From Chimonanthus salicifolius (Eukaryota > Streptophyta > Magnoliopsida > Laurales > Calycanthaceae), in the NCBI GenBank assembly GCA_013350335.1, contig CM023538.1, positions 45,812,201-45,876,200 on the forward strand: 64,000 bases of DNA, written 5' to 3'. Below are positions 36,426-47,459 of the stretch, one piece after another. Positions within the stretch are counted from its first letter, which is position 1; each line of letters starts with the position of its first letter. The notes beneath the pieces are model-generated. The model was not told the DNA's origin and ran no database searches. It saw only the letters and a list, made by a program, of their open reading frames with translations. The position numbers and the translations under genes are program-made.

Positions 36426-37247
36426 TTTTTTGAATGATTATATATTAATTAAAAAAGAGGTAATAGAGGTGCAAATACAAAAACAAAAATAAACAAAGGG
36501 CAAGAAAAAACAAGTTACCCGCAACCCCACTACATCCATGAAAACCCCAAAGCAGGAAACAACACAAAAAAAGAGAAACTATACGATGCCAATACATTCT
36601 CTCCATGCACGCAGGTGTCACTCATAGCGATATTCCTGAATTCCACAAGAGAGGAAGCCCAGAGGCACACTTTGCGAGCACATAGCCAGAAACGGCTTCA
36701 AACGACTCATCACAATTCTTAAAGATTGTATTGTTACGTTTCCACCATAAATTCCACACTATGGCAAAGAGAGCCAAGCGCCATAGCAAGGAGTATTTTG
36801 GAGAGACCGAAGCAATGTCTCAAGCATAAGATAGCTCAGCCACCGTAGAAGGCATAACTCAAAGCACACCAAATTTAACCAGTACAGAATTCCAAACCTC
36901 ATAGGAGAAAGGGCAATGAATCAAAAGGTGATTCAATTCTTCTGAAGCTTGAAGACAAAAAGGGAAAGCATTAACAATGGTTCTTCCTCTTTTTCACAGG
37001 TTATCTTGGGTCAGAATTTTTCCCAAACCAACAGTCCAAAAAAAAAAAAAAAACAAATAGCCCGAGGCAAGGCTTTGGAGGACCAGATACCAGGATTGAT
37101 GATAGCAGTGAGAGCCGACTGATTATTCCTTTTGAAGAAATACTTGACAGAGAAGATACTAGTCGCTTTGGGCTACCACACAAGGCAAACCTCATTATAT
37201 GTTCTGATCGGGTAGGGCAAAATGATATGAAGAAGCTACTAGTGGAA
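36426..37247 (-). mobile_element. 5'-truncated LINE insertion with 13-bp target duplication
   Basis: TAGCAGACTTCTT occurs at 36413-36425 and 37248-37260, flanking the insert. On the minus strand it encodes IWSSKALPRAIC, HLLIHCPFSYEVWNSVLV and IVWNLWWKRNNTIFKN, the zinc-binding tail of L1-type reverse transcriptases. A TGA falls where a Trp is expected (FGVL-stop-VMP). Its short A tail lies at the low-coordinate end. It inserted into the plus-strand LINE RNase H region. Confidence 0.8.
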
Positions 37248-37297
37248 TAGCAGACTTCTTGGCAAAGTTTGGTGTAGATTGAGATCATGGGAGAGTT

Positions 37298-37554
37298 TGT
37301 AGAAAATAATAATAGAATAAAGGAGAAAAGAAAAGATAAGAATATTGGAGAAAAATTATATCTCTTAGTATAGTATTTATGTGTTATCTTCTTAGAGGAT
37401 ACATGAATAAATAGGGAATAGAGAGCTAATTTAGGTGACAAAAAAAGAAATACGATAAAATGGATGCTTATCTACATTAAATCATACAACCATGCAGTTG
37501 ACTTTCAAAAATAAGATTAGTTGTGTCAATTATCCTGTATTGGGTTCGACAACA
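37298..37554 (-). repeat. 3' LTR of the copia element
   Basis: 257 bp, with TG...CA termini. It shares AGAATATTGGAGAA, CTTAGAGGATACATGAATAA and AATGGATGCTTATCTA with the other LTR, with many substitutions. Confidence 0.9.
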
Positions 37555-37555
37555 T

Positions 37556-40500
37556 TCTTCCTCAAGCTGGCTCGAAGATGTCTAACAAATTTAGCTTGCC
37601 AATAACTGAAGTGAGTTGATGTCGAGGAACAGACTTTGTCAATATATCTCCAACTTGAACTTTAGAGTGCAGATGAGGAGTGACCTAAGAAGCACTGACA
37701 AGGGTGTGCGTATCGGATACGGGAGTGTAGCACATTTTGAAAAATTAGGATACGGATGCGGCGGGATACATTTTCTAATAAGAAAAAATCTAACCAATAG
37801 AAACATGAACATATCAACAAATTTATTAATTAAAAATAGATTTTAATTTTTGGAGAAATAAAAAACAAATTTGTTATTTTATACATTTTGAAACATTTTT
37901 TAATAAATTACAGTTCAAGAAATTTTAATAGGATAATAACTATAATTATTAATAATAATTATATGATTATCTTTAAATTTTTTTTAGGTCATATCTATTA
38001 TATAATATTAAATATTAATAGTCTTTCAATTTGCAAGTACTAATATTCATTAAAATTAATTGTAAATATAGTTTTATTTAATCATACATATTTAATGATA
38101 GATGAATCATAGAAGAGTGTACCCAATGAAATAATATTTTATTAACTTATGTGGATGATTTCTTACTGAAAATAATGCTAATTTAACTAATAATTTATAA
38201 TGCTAAAGTCCAACATCAGCCCCAATCCTACCCTAATCATAAACCAAAAAGCCTCATTTTCCCTTTTTTTTGGTTCTTCCTATCACCTTCGTTTTTTCCC
38301 TTTTTTTCGTTCTTCATTTTCAGCATTAGCGTGTTTTTTATTTTTCGAGAGCGAGACAGTGGAAAACAGAAGAGAAGGGAGAAAGTCCAATCTTTCTCCT
38401 CAGTCTCTCCTTCTTCCACTCCCTCTCGACTGGAAGAGCTCTATCGCCGCTCAAACTCTAGGTTTCTTCTCCTTAATCTCTTATTCTTCTCCCTTTCTCT
38501 CTTTGGATTTCCCCGATTTCTCCGTGCCTTTCCTTGATCTTCGATGGTTTTCCTTCATTTTTCAACGATTTTACTTGACTTATATCGGTTTCCCGTGATT
38601 TTCCCTTGATTTCCCTCATTTTCCTGGCTTCTCCCTAGTTTTCTTGATTTCCTTTTTCTTTCTTTCCCCTTTTCCAACTTAGTTTTTTGCAAACGTGGCC
38701 GCGTGTCGATTGTCCGGACGTATCCCATCGTGTCGCATGCTGTATCCTCACACCCCTACTCGTATCGAGGCGTATTGGTGGCATAACCGTATTTGAAAAA
38801 TATTTAAATTAATTCGTGCGTATTCGACACCTATCCGAGCCGTATCCGTGTCGGATACTCACTCGACATCGATACTCAAAGGGTTTAGCCGTATCTGTGC
38901 TTCATAGGGAGTGACAAGTCGACCTTCAGAAATATGTTGTCGAAAGAAGTGACAATCAACTTCAATGTGCTTGGTCCTCTGATGAAAAATCTGATTGGAG
39001 GCGATGTTGATGGCTGCATGATTGTCACATAAAATAATAAGTGGATCAACGGGAGAAAAACCCAACTCTATAAGAAACTGACGGATCCAAAGTAACTCAA
39101 TCGTAGTATTAGCCATTGCACGATACTCTACCTCACCACTAGAGCGAGCAACAACAGACTGCTTCTTACTACGCCATCAGACTAAATGAGAGCCTAATAA
39201 GACGTAATAACCAGTGATGGAGCGGCGGTCATCAAAAGAGCCGACCCAATCTACGTCAGAATAGCCACAAACTGAGAGGAAAGACTTCCGTGCAAATAAC
39301 AATCCCCTGCCTGAATGAGCTTTAAGATAGTGAAGGAAATGAAAGACAACATGAATATGGGCATCCCGTGGAGCTTGCATGAACTGACTAACCACACTAA
39401 CTGCATATGATAAATCTGGTCAGGTGATAGTGATACAAATCAATTTCCTTACAAACTTCTGATAAAATGCAGGAGTATCAAGAGGAGTCCCGTCTGAAGC
39501 TGATAACTACGTGTTGACAACTAGTGGAGTGTAAACAGGTTTGCATCTAGAGTATTTGGCATCATGTAGAAGATCAAGAGCATACTTCCACTGAGATAAA
39601 TAGAGTCCACGAAAAGAAGAGCTACTTCAATATTAAGAAAGTAACGCAATGGCCCCAGATATTTAATATCAAATGTGCGTCAAAGATACTGTTTGAATGT
39701 AGAAATGGTTGTAACATCATTACTTGTGAGAACAGTGTCATCAATATAGACTACTATAATCATGACCAAAGAGTGAAGACGGTAGATAAAGACTGAGTGA
39801 TCCATCTGACATATGGAAAAATCATGAGGCAACAAAGCACTGCTGAACTTCTCAAATTAAGCTCGTGGGCACTATTTGAGGCCATAGAGTGCTTTTATGA
39901 GTCTGCAGACAAAGTGAAGCTCCCCCTGATTAACAAAACCTTGGTGGGGGAACATATATATTTCATCTTGGAGAAAACCATGAAGGAAGGCATTCTTCAC
40001 ATCTAAACTGATGAAGTGGTCATTCGTGAGTGGTGGCAATGAAAATTAAGATCCGAACAGAGGTAATCTTGGCCACAGGAGAGAAGGTTTCCTGATAGTC
40101 CACCCCATAAGTTTGTGTGAAGCCTTTGGTAACTAGACGAGCCTTATACCTGGAAATGGATCTATCTGGGTTATGATTCAAGGTGAATACCAATTTGTAA
40201 CTAACTAGAGCTTTTCCTCGATGGAGAGGAACCATATCCCAAGTATGCTTTTTGTCAAGTGCAGCTAATTCTTCATCCATGGCTGCTTTCCAAGAGGGAT
40301 CCCGAAGGGCAGTGTCAATCCTCTTGGAATCTTAACGTTGTCCAGAGCTGTAAGAAAATTGTGATAGGAAGGAGAAACAAATGATATGTCACAAAAAGAA
40401 CAAGGAGATGATTGGTACAAGCACGTTTACCTTTCCGAATGGCAAGGGGAAGATCAGACTGAACAGTGGTAGATAAATTTAGACCAAGGGCAGATGAGGG

Positions 40501-41920
40501 AGTGCTGTTACAGGTGGAGGCCAAGGCTGCCTACGTTGATACACCGGAGTGGGCTTGGCAGTACTGGAAGGGCTGGTATCTACAGGAAGAAGAAGGAGAA
40601 CAAGAGAGGGGGAAGAAATAAATGGTGCTGAAAAATATAGGACCTTCTAACAAAATGTGATATCCATGGACACATAGTCTCTGCCAGTGAGGGGGTCAAT
40701 ACACTTGTAGCCTTTATGAAAGGGTGAATAATCCAAAAAACACATCGCAAAACTTGGGGAGAGATTATAGTCAGAAAATGGTGAACAAAACATACACACC
40801 CTAAACATGTAAAGGAAGAATTGGGATGGTTTTATGTAGGGATAAAATCTCAATAGGGGACTTGTCTAGCAGCACACAAGATGGCATTCTGTTAATGAGG
40901 TAACACGAGATTAAGAGAAGACAGCTTTAGGCCAATATGACGGTGGGACATGTATGGTAAAGAGAAGAGACCGGGCTACCTCAAGAAGGTGTCGGTTTTT
41001 CCGTTCAGCTATACCATTTTGTTGGAGGTGTAGATGAACATGAAAGTTGGGATTCGACATCATGGTCTCGCAAAAAAATTAACAGAGGAATGGGAAAAAT
41101 ATTCTCAACCCCCCCCCCAAACACACACACACAAAATCATTATCACTGTGCAAAATTTGAATTTTACAAGCAAATTGAGTTTCAACCTAGTTGTAAAACT
41201 TGCGAAAATGATCAAACACCTCAGATTTATGTTTCATCATATAGGTCCATGTCATGCAAGAATGATGATCAATAAACATAACAAAATAATAAAAACCAAT
41301 GCGAGAAATAGAAGGAGAATGTCGAACATTAGAGTAGATAAGAGAAAATAATGTAGATGCACGGTTAGTGAGAGGAGGAGAAAAAATAGATCTAGTATGT
41401 TTGCCATATTGGCAATGTTCACACTCAAAATGACGAAATGACAAAAAAGGAACAAACTTCTTCAAAACAAAGTCGGAAGGATGTCCTGGCCGACAATGTC
41501 AAAGCCACACATCTGGTGAGGAAGTTGAACACGCTTCAGAGACACCAATCTGTGGATCGATAAGGTATAAGCCTCCAACCTCACAACCACTACCAATCAC
41601 TTGTCCCGTGATCAGATCTTGAAAAACACAATGAGAAGGGAAAAAAGTAACTGGGCAATTCAAAGTCTTAGTGAGGGCACTAACAAATAACAAATGATGA
41701 GATAAATGAGGAACATACAACAGAGATGAGAGATTCAAGGTCAAAGAGGTAGGGAGTGTCCCTTTGCCAGCAATAGTAGTAGATGACCCATTAGCTAATT
41801 TTACTTGACCACAAGAAACAAGTGAAAGGGAAGAGAAAAGTTTAGACATAACGGCCATATGGTATGTGCCCCGAAATCAATTATCCAAGAATGAGAAGAA
41901 ACAGATATCAATTGTAATTA
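37556..41920 (-). pseudogene. Copia pol polyprotein, fragmented
   Basis: From the high-coordinate end: the protease region near 41890 reads WIIDFGA, where the active site is normally DSGA. VKLANGSSTTIAGKG follows at about 41790. Integrase is at 41187-41465 (CEHCQYGKHTRS, then FVMFIDHHS). Its first catalytic Asp position reads Asn, in IYSNVRH. Reverse transcriptase is at 40020-40280 ([19 protein letters not shown]), with an intact YIDD at 39737-39748. RNase H is at 39177-39395 (GYSDVDWVG, then RRSITGYY) and 38916-39116 (CDNHAAINIA). The domain ends at 37570-37680 with QVGDILTKSV, beyond the hAT-like insertion. Many frameshifts and stops show it is inactive. Confidence 0.85.
37685..38907. mobile_element. 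hAT-like non-autonomous element inside the copia RNase H domain
   Basis: Perfect 8-bp duplications GGAGTGAC (37677-37684 and 38908-38915) flank termini CTAAGAAGCACTGACA and, reversed on the right, CTATGAAGCACAGATA. Subterminal regions are dense in GTATCGGATACGG and CGTATCCG variants. The interior contains a C/T-rich leader-like stretch at 38270-38700 and no transposase. The insertion splits the copia reading frame just after GRLVT. Confidence 0.8.
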
Positions 41921-43106
41921 AAGAAACAGAAAAAGGAAAAGAAACACTTGATATAACAGCAAACAGATTAAAATAGAAGAGGAGAAAGCCCAATAAAAGT
42001 GCAGCAAACCAATTTACAGCCACTCAGACAGAAGAAGGCATCAATGCGAGTCCTACCAACTACGAGAAGGAGAGGAAACCTTTGTAGATAGAAAGGCAGG
42101 CAGGTGCAATGACAATAATGCAACAACAACTAAATCAGAGGATTGTAGAGGCAGATATGGGAGAAGAAGTCCAAAAGAAGACCAAGAAAATCCCAGCATA
42201 GCAACCTGTAGTTATTCAGAGTGAAAGATGCAGTTGAAGTGGGACCCCCCAAGCACGGAAAATAGCGGAATTCATGTAGATTGAAAGTGAAGGTAGGCGT
42301 GACACTGTAGCAGGAGGCTCAAAGCAAAACAGTCACGGAGCCAGTAGATGCAAGCAGAAAACTACAAAAAAAAAAAAAATATTGTTCTAGCATAGCAGAT
42401 CTGAGAAGAAGAGTGTGAAGCGGGCCCCACAAGGAACCAACCGAAGCAAAATCCTTGCAGAAGCAGTAGAGAGGTAGGGGTGACTGGAATAGTCCAAGAT
42501 CTAGTTGCAGCAGAGCTAATCCGTCACAGGTGCATGGGGAAAAATTAGAAAACAGGGACAGCAAATCCCCAGTCAGCGACTAGGAGAAGGGAGATAAGAG
42601 GGGCCCATCGCTGGTGGAAAGGTCTGCAACCTAGTGCGATGGAAACCAGGGCCAGGGGCAATAGTAATGGTGGAGGATCGCAACCAAAATATCCGTGAGC
42701 CAGCCGATCGAAGAAGAAAACCAAAATATGGGTTTTCTGAAACTACAGTCGTTGGAAAAGGAACAACCCAAAAACCAGACAACACAACTCCAAAACAGAG
42801 ATACAACCTTACGGATGGTTAGCCCTGTCAAAAATGGTAGGGGTAGATAGATTTCTGCCAGTTGGAGAGTCGCTAGAGAAGGAGATCGTTGTCAGAGAAA
42901 AATCTGCTGCAAAGAGAGGCAAACAGAAACTGGAAAAAAATTCCAGATCCATTAAAACTGTTGAGAAACGAGGCCAAAAAAAAGGACAATCCGCTACAGA
43001 AGTTCGACAAGGAATGAGATCTGGTCTGAGGAGGATGCCGAAGTTCGACAAAGATCAGTAACACCAGTCGAAACAGTAAAACAAAGTCTAAAAAATGTTT
43101 AGGAAT

Positions 43107-43124
43107 CGTTTCCGGCAGATACCA
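43107..43124 (-). other. Copia primer-binding site
   Basis: On the minus strand TGGTATCTGCCGGAAACG starts immediately after the 5' LTR. The first seven bases match the initiator tRNA-Met primer site (TGGTATCAGAGC). The rest has drifted. Confidence 0.65.
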
Positions 43125-43378
43125 TGTAGAAAATAATAATAGAATAGAGGAGAAGAGAAAAGAGAAGAATATTGGAGAAGAATTCTTTCTATCAATATTG
43201 TATTGATGTATTTTCCTCTTAGAGGATACATGAATAAATAGGTAAAAGAGAACCAATTTAAGTGGCAAAAAAGGAAATACAATAAATGGATGCTTATCTA
43301 TATTAAATCATACAGCCATACAGTTGACCTTCAAAAATAAGATTAGTTAGGTCAATTATCTTGTATTGTCCCACAACA
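43125..43378 (-). repeat. 5' LTR of the copia element
   Basis: 254 bp, with TG...CA termini. It is bounded inside by the primer-binding site and outside by the GAGTT target duplication. Confidence 0.9.
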
Positions 43379-43510
43379 GAGTTGTCATCCTCTAGGTGTT
43401 TGTAGGTTTTGTTGGGGTCCCTCTATGTATTCTGTGTGTTCCTATGAGGAGTTTTTTTGTATTTTATTTTTGTTTTAGTAGTCGAATACAAGCCTTTTAT
43501 ACCTGTTGTT

Positions 43511-44625
43511 ATCGCACCATATTACCCTTGGCAGAGCGGATCTGAAGAAGCCTGATTTCTCTTTTGATGTGTGACCATCCTGACATGCTCAATTGACCTT
43601 TGTTTAGGCATTTGAGTAAATAAAGTGCCTTCCTCTAACTTATGAAGAGTTCACTATTTGAAGTGTTTGCCAACAACTTGTCACTGCTATGAAACATCTC
43701 CAACTCCTTAAGTTATCCTCAGTATTAGTACCTGAGTTTAAGTAGCTTTCTTCTTAATCTAATCCTTCTCATTTTCTTCTTTGACTTGATCATTGTAAAG
43801 TGATCAATCACTTCACAACCATCTGATCTGAATCTCTTTGTCCAATCCAACCTCTTGTACAACAGTGACAATGGTCCAATTTGAACCTTCTCTCCAATCC
43901 AATGATCAGATTTATCAACCGCTATGCACATTTGAACACTTGCTGATACAGAGATTTCACAAGAATTGTTATTGATATCTCGGGAGTAGAGCCCAATGAT
44001 GGAATTAAACATTGGCTCTAACACCAATTCTAATGTTTGGATTATAACATAGACTCTGATATCAATTGTAATGTTTGGATTATAATTTTCAGCTTTTAAG
44101 TTGATCAAAAGTGACATTAAATATTTCATTTTATTGGACAATAAATGGCATCTTAAGCATCATTCCATAAATGGGTCTTAGGTATTGGCATCTCTTTGAC
44201 GAAAACGTCATTGCAATAAGTTTGTGTTGCATTTCATACTCACTCTGGACAATTTCTAAGATTGAATCATGGAAGAGATCTCAAAATGGCTTAAATGTAA
44301 GTGAAATCCATGTGGCAGACTATGCGCTTTAACCAAAGGTTACTGGATGATTGAATCGTTATTTGGTTGCTAATCAGGTGACAACAATGGCATTTCTAAT
44401 AGTTAATATCGTCTGTAGTTTTAAATAACATATATGTGAAATATACATGACAAGAACCTCTACTAAAGTTGGTTAATGTTCACTGTTGCAACCTCAAGGT
44501 GAGTCCAAGTCCTATGGCATCAAATAGACAATCCACCCACTAAAAGGATACCAAATCCAAATGTAAATGCCAACTACAAATTGATGGGAGAAATGGTTTT
44601 GATGATGATGAGCTGTTCAATTTTG
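43511..44625. other. Copia-like LTR end with two primer-site-like copies
   Basis: On the minus strand TTATAATCCAAACATTACAATTG...ATATCAGAGTC is followed by a second related unit with AACATTAGAATTGGTGTTAGAGCC (44011-44083 on the plus strand). Each looks like an LTR end joined to a TGGTATCAGAGC-type primer-binding site. The 138-codon reverse frame at 43725-44141 spans this and matches nothing I recognise. No further domain was found, so it is an LTR-element scar. Confidence 0.4.
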
Positions 44626-45556
44626 GGATATTTTGAAAGAAGCCTCAATCTATTTATTTAATCTAAAAAAAGCACCATAGTTTTTCTATATTTTGAAAAG
44701 ACCACAAACTTTTCACAAGTTCTTTGAAAAAGCCCTCTTTGTCCAAATTTAACACGCGTTACTTAGACTTAGATCAATCTTTTCAAATTTGTACTAGGGA
44801 ATGGTTATATACCACATTCTACCATACAAAATGAAACTAGAACTCTAAATTACCAAAGTACAAAATTTTAGAGGCATTAAATATTTTTACCCATTTTATT
44901 TTTAACTTTGACTATTAATTTCATGGCGTATGATTTCATGGCTTAGATGATGATGATGATAATGTATGGCTAAAATTTTTACATGAGTTTGAATATTTTT
45001 GCCAATCTAGAGGTGCCCTTTAATGTACTACATTTGGATGGTGCCAAAAACTCTATTAAAATTCATTTTTTTTTTTTAAAAGTCTTCCTTATCCCAATTT
45101 AGCATATGCTTTATGGATTTTAATGCATCACTTCCAAAAAAAAAAGAAAATAGTTGGATATGACTTTAGACTTCATTAAACCCACAAATTGACAATAACC
45201 CTCTAGATTTGTCAAAATACAAAAACTCAAAAGCACATACTATTCCTAGCCATTTGATTTTTCAATGACAACCCTTGATTTCGTGGCCTTAGATTAGATG
45301 GCTAAAAATTTTATGCAGTTGAATTTTGATATTTTAGCTAACCTAAATGTAGATTTTAGTTTCGGATGGGGCTAAAAATTATATCTAAATTTAATTTTGA
45401 AAATGATAGATAAAAATTGTATCTCATGTTCAATTTGGACAAAGAGGACTTTTTTCGAAGGACTTACAGGAAAAGTTTGGGGCTTTTTTTCAATATAAAC
45501 AACTATGGGTCCTTTTTTAGATTAAGCAAAAAGATTGGGGCTTCTTTGAAATATCC
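44626..45556. mobile_element. MULE-like non-autonomous element with long TIRs
   Basis: Inverted arms of about 150 bp read, on the left, GGATATTTTGAAAGAAGCCTC...CTCTTTGTCCAAATTTAACA. Reversed on the right they read GGATATTTCAAAGAAGCCCC...CTCTTTGTCCAAATTGAACA. Flanks TTCAATTTT (44616-44624) and TTCAAATTT (45557-45565) fit a 9-bp duplication with one change. No transposase is present. Long TIRs plus a 9-bp duplication are the hallmark of Mutator-like elements. Confidence 0.75.
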
Positions 45557-45565
45557 TTCAAATTT

Positions 45566-46949
45566 TTTGAGGGATTATTAGTTTATTATTAGGTTTTTAC
45601 AACATTAGTTGGAGTATGTGCTAGTATCATATATTGTTTTACTTCATTTAGCATTCTATATGGATATTCCCTTGATAATAAGTAAAATTGAAGAATTACT
45701 CATATTATTACTTGGGAAATGGTAAGGACACCGGTGTTTTTTATAACAAGAGACATCATGTTTGCCCTTTTGTCCATTTGTCATCACCTAAATGGTGAAA
45801 ATATATAATTGATGTCCCTTTTTATAAAAAACACTGGTCTTCCTATCAAATTCCTCATTATTTCTTAGATATCTTTTGAATTGTTTCATATATTTATATA
45901 TTTTCAGGAATAACACATGAATCTTACGAAGCTATGATTTTTCTTCAAAGATTCGTAGGATTCTATGATTTATGATTTATGATTTGTAATTCAAGACATA
46001 AATGATTTTACGATACAACTAGATTTTTGCAACTTATTAAGGAAGAACTCTAACATGTCAACTTGTAACAAATTTGGTGAGAAATGATGGAAAATGGTGG
46101 TTTGCCTCAAGACACTTGAAATGATTCACAATGATGTATCCACCAACTGCATCTGCATTCATGATCTTGTGAGTATAAAGCAATTAGAAGCAAGAGGAAC
46201 CTATTGCAAGGAATGTGATTTTTTTTAACATTCAATGTGACACTAAATATTTCTCACAGGTAATGGATAGGCAAAATTCAGACAAAAATGCGAAAAAAAA
46301 AATCTACCCCGACTTTCTAAGCATCAAGTATTGTCCAAAACAAGAGGTTCACATGCATTATTTTTGTTTATTTTTCCTTACCTTTATGCCACTTACTGCT
46401 TTAATTAAGTAGTGCTCAAATGCTACGGCTTTATTAAATAAGTTCTTCTACGGCTGTTTAATGCTATAAAATATGAAACTACAACACAAATTTTAGAGTT
46501 TGACAAGTCACAAACGATAAAATTGGGCAGTCATGGGCATTCTGGCTTTCCTGCCTCACCATTAAATGACACCATAATGCAAATTTCAGGTTCATTATGA
46601 GAAAATTTGTCTAAGTCGTGGGTAAAAATAAAAGCCCAACCTCTTTTTTTTTTTAATTTAATGGTACCCACTTAAAAAAAAAAAAAAGAGAACTACCCAA
46701 ATAAATACCAAACTTCCAACTTGCTTCTCTTTGCCACTCCTCAAATGTCATTTTCAAATAATCCAAGCTTTTCCCTTTCAAAAACTAAAAGGAGGCTTTA
46801 TTTTTTTTCGTTTTTGACAGGCAGTGAAGAGCATTGCACATTTATAATGGATTGGGCCTTGCGTAGTTGAGTGGGATGGATAGAGGACTTAATGGATGTT
46901 ATAATTCAAAAGGAACTCCTCCATCTAATTATCATAACTTTGTGAATTT
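45566..46949. other. Non-coding DNA downstream of the RLP fragment
   Basis: On the minus strand this is where the rest of the LRR domain of the fragment at 46950 would lie. I read no LxxLxLxxN repeats here. A short ATGATTT triplication lies near 45966-45986. No gene is recognised. Confidence 0.45.
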
Positions 46950-47303
46950 TTATGATTCACACTTTACTTCTAATGATATGTATAGCACGGATAGTTCCTC
47001 AAGTTGTGCAAACAATGAGGCATTCGGATACCATGTTCCCAATTCCTGTTCTCTTTGGGCAATCAGGTTTATTGTACTCACTCTACCAGTAGAGTTGTCA
47101 CAAGCTACTCCAATCCATTGGCAACAATCATGACCCTTCCAAGAAGAAAGAAAGGATCCATTAGGGGAGTTGATATCATCTTTAATATCCAACAAAGCTT
47201 TTCTTTCAACGTTTAGGCATCCCTCACAAACACCAACACTGAAAGCGAAGAGAAGAAGAACGCTTATCATCCAAACCCATTTGTACCTCCAACAATACGC
47301 CAT
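46950..47303 (-). pseudogene. LRR receptor-like protein, N-terminal fragment
   Basis: The frame starts best at the ATG at 47303 (MAYCWRYKW); an earlier ATG at 47345 adds a polar leader. A hydrophobic signal peptide, WMISVLLLFAFSVGVC, is followed by an LRRNT cap, CLNVERKALLDIKDDI. Then comes the CCQWIGVACDNSTGRV pattern typical of plant receptor-like proteins in defence or development. The first repeat begins NASLFAQLEELSVLYIS but turns to LEVKCES and a stop. Family members continue for hundreds of residues. No later LRR exon was found downstream on the minus strand, so this is a truncated copy. The C-terminal fragment near 55.6 kb lies upstream of it and cannot be its continuation. Confidence 0.8.
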
Positions 47304-47459
47304 CTTTCTATGTTTTAGAGTTTTGACAGAAACAAATGCTTGCATAGAGAGAGAGAGACTCTATACATATTTAAGTAATTCAGAGGAAAAGAAGAGATAA
47401 AAAGGGATTGTTCCAGTCACCTTCCTAACAACCTAGTAAAGACTTCAAGTCTCCCGTCA

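Larger units (their letters stand above)
37298..43378 (-). mobile_element. Ty1/copia LTR retrotransposon, decayed
   Basis: LTRs at 37298-37554 and 43125-43378 begin TGTAGAAAATAATAATAG and end in CAACA. The element is flanked by perfect 5-bp target duplications GAGTT (37293-37297 and 43379-43383). A primer-binding site beginning TGGTATC adjoins the 43125 LTR on the minus strand. A GAGGAAGAA polypurine stretch adjoins the other. Protease, integrase, reverse transcriptase and RNase H remnants occur in copia order on the minus strand between about 41880 and 37560. No gag is recognisable at 41900-43100. The LTRs clearly differ from each other by eye, so the insertion is old. A hAT-like element sits inside it at 37685-38907. 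Confidence 0.9.
36306..43510 (+). mobile_element. L1-type LINE 3' end, split by later insertions
   Basis: Three pieces belong together: 36306-36425, 37248-37297 and 43379 to about 43510. The first reads IMVKEIRALCLDRDITYEHV then STNGVADF. The second continues LAKFGVD, as in the end of a LINE RNase H domain. The third is the LINE 3' untranslated region (GTTTTGTTGGGGTCCC...). Between pieces one and two lies the minus-strand LINE. Between two and three lies the copia element. The piece starts abruptly inside the gypsy-like sequence, so it is a 5'-truncated insertion there. Confidence 0.7.

Noticed and set aside
37001..37441. 146-codon reverse frame
   Set aside because: It spans the end of one LINE, part of another and a copia LTR, so it is a chimera of insertions.
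38200..38598. 132-codon plus-strand frame
   Set aside because: It lies wholly inside the hAT-like insertion, in a C/T-rich leader-like stretch with biased composition.
42873..43268. 131-codon reverse frame
   Set aside because: It runs through the copia LTR and leader and is not a gag domain.
43725..44141. 138-codon reverse frame
   Set aside because: It crosses duplicated LTR/primer-site sequence and matches no family I know.
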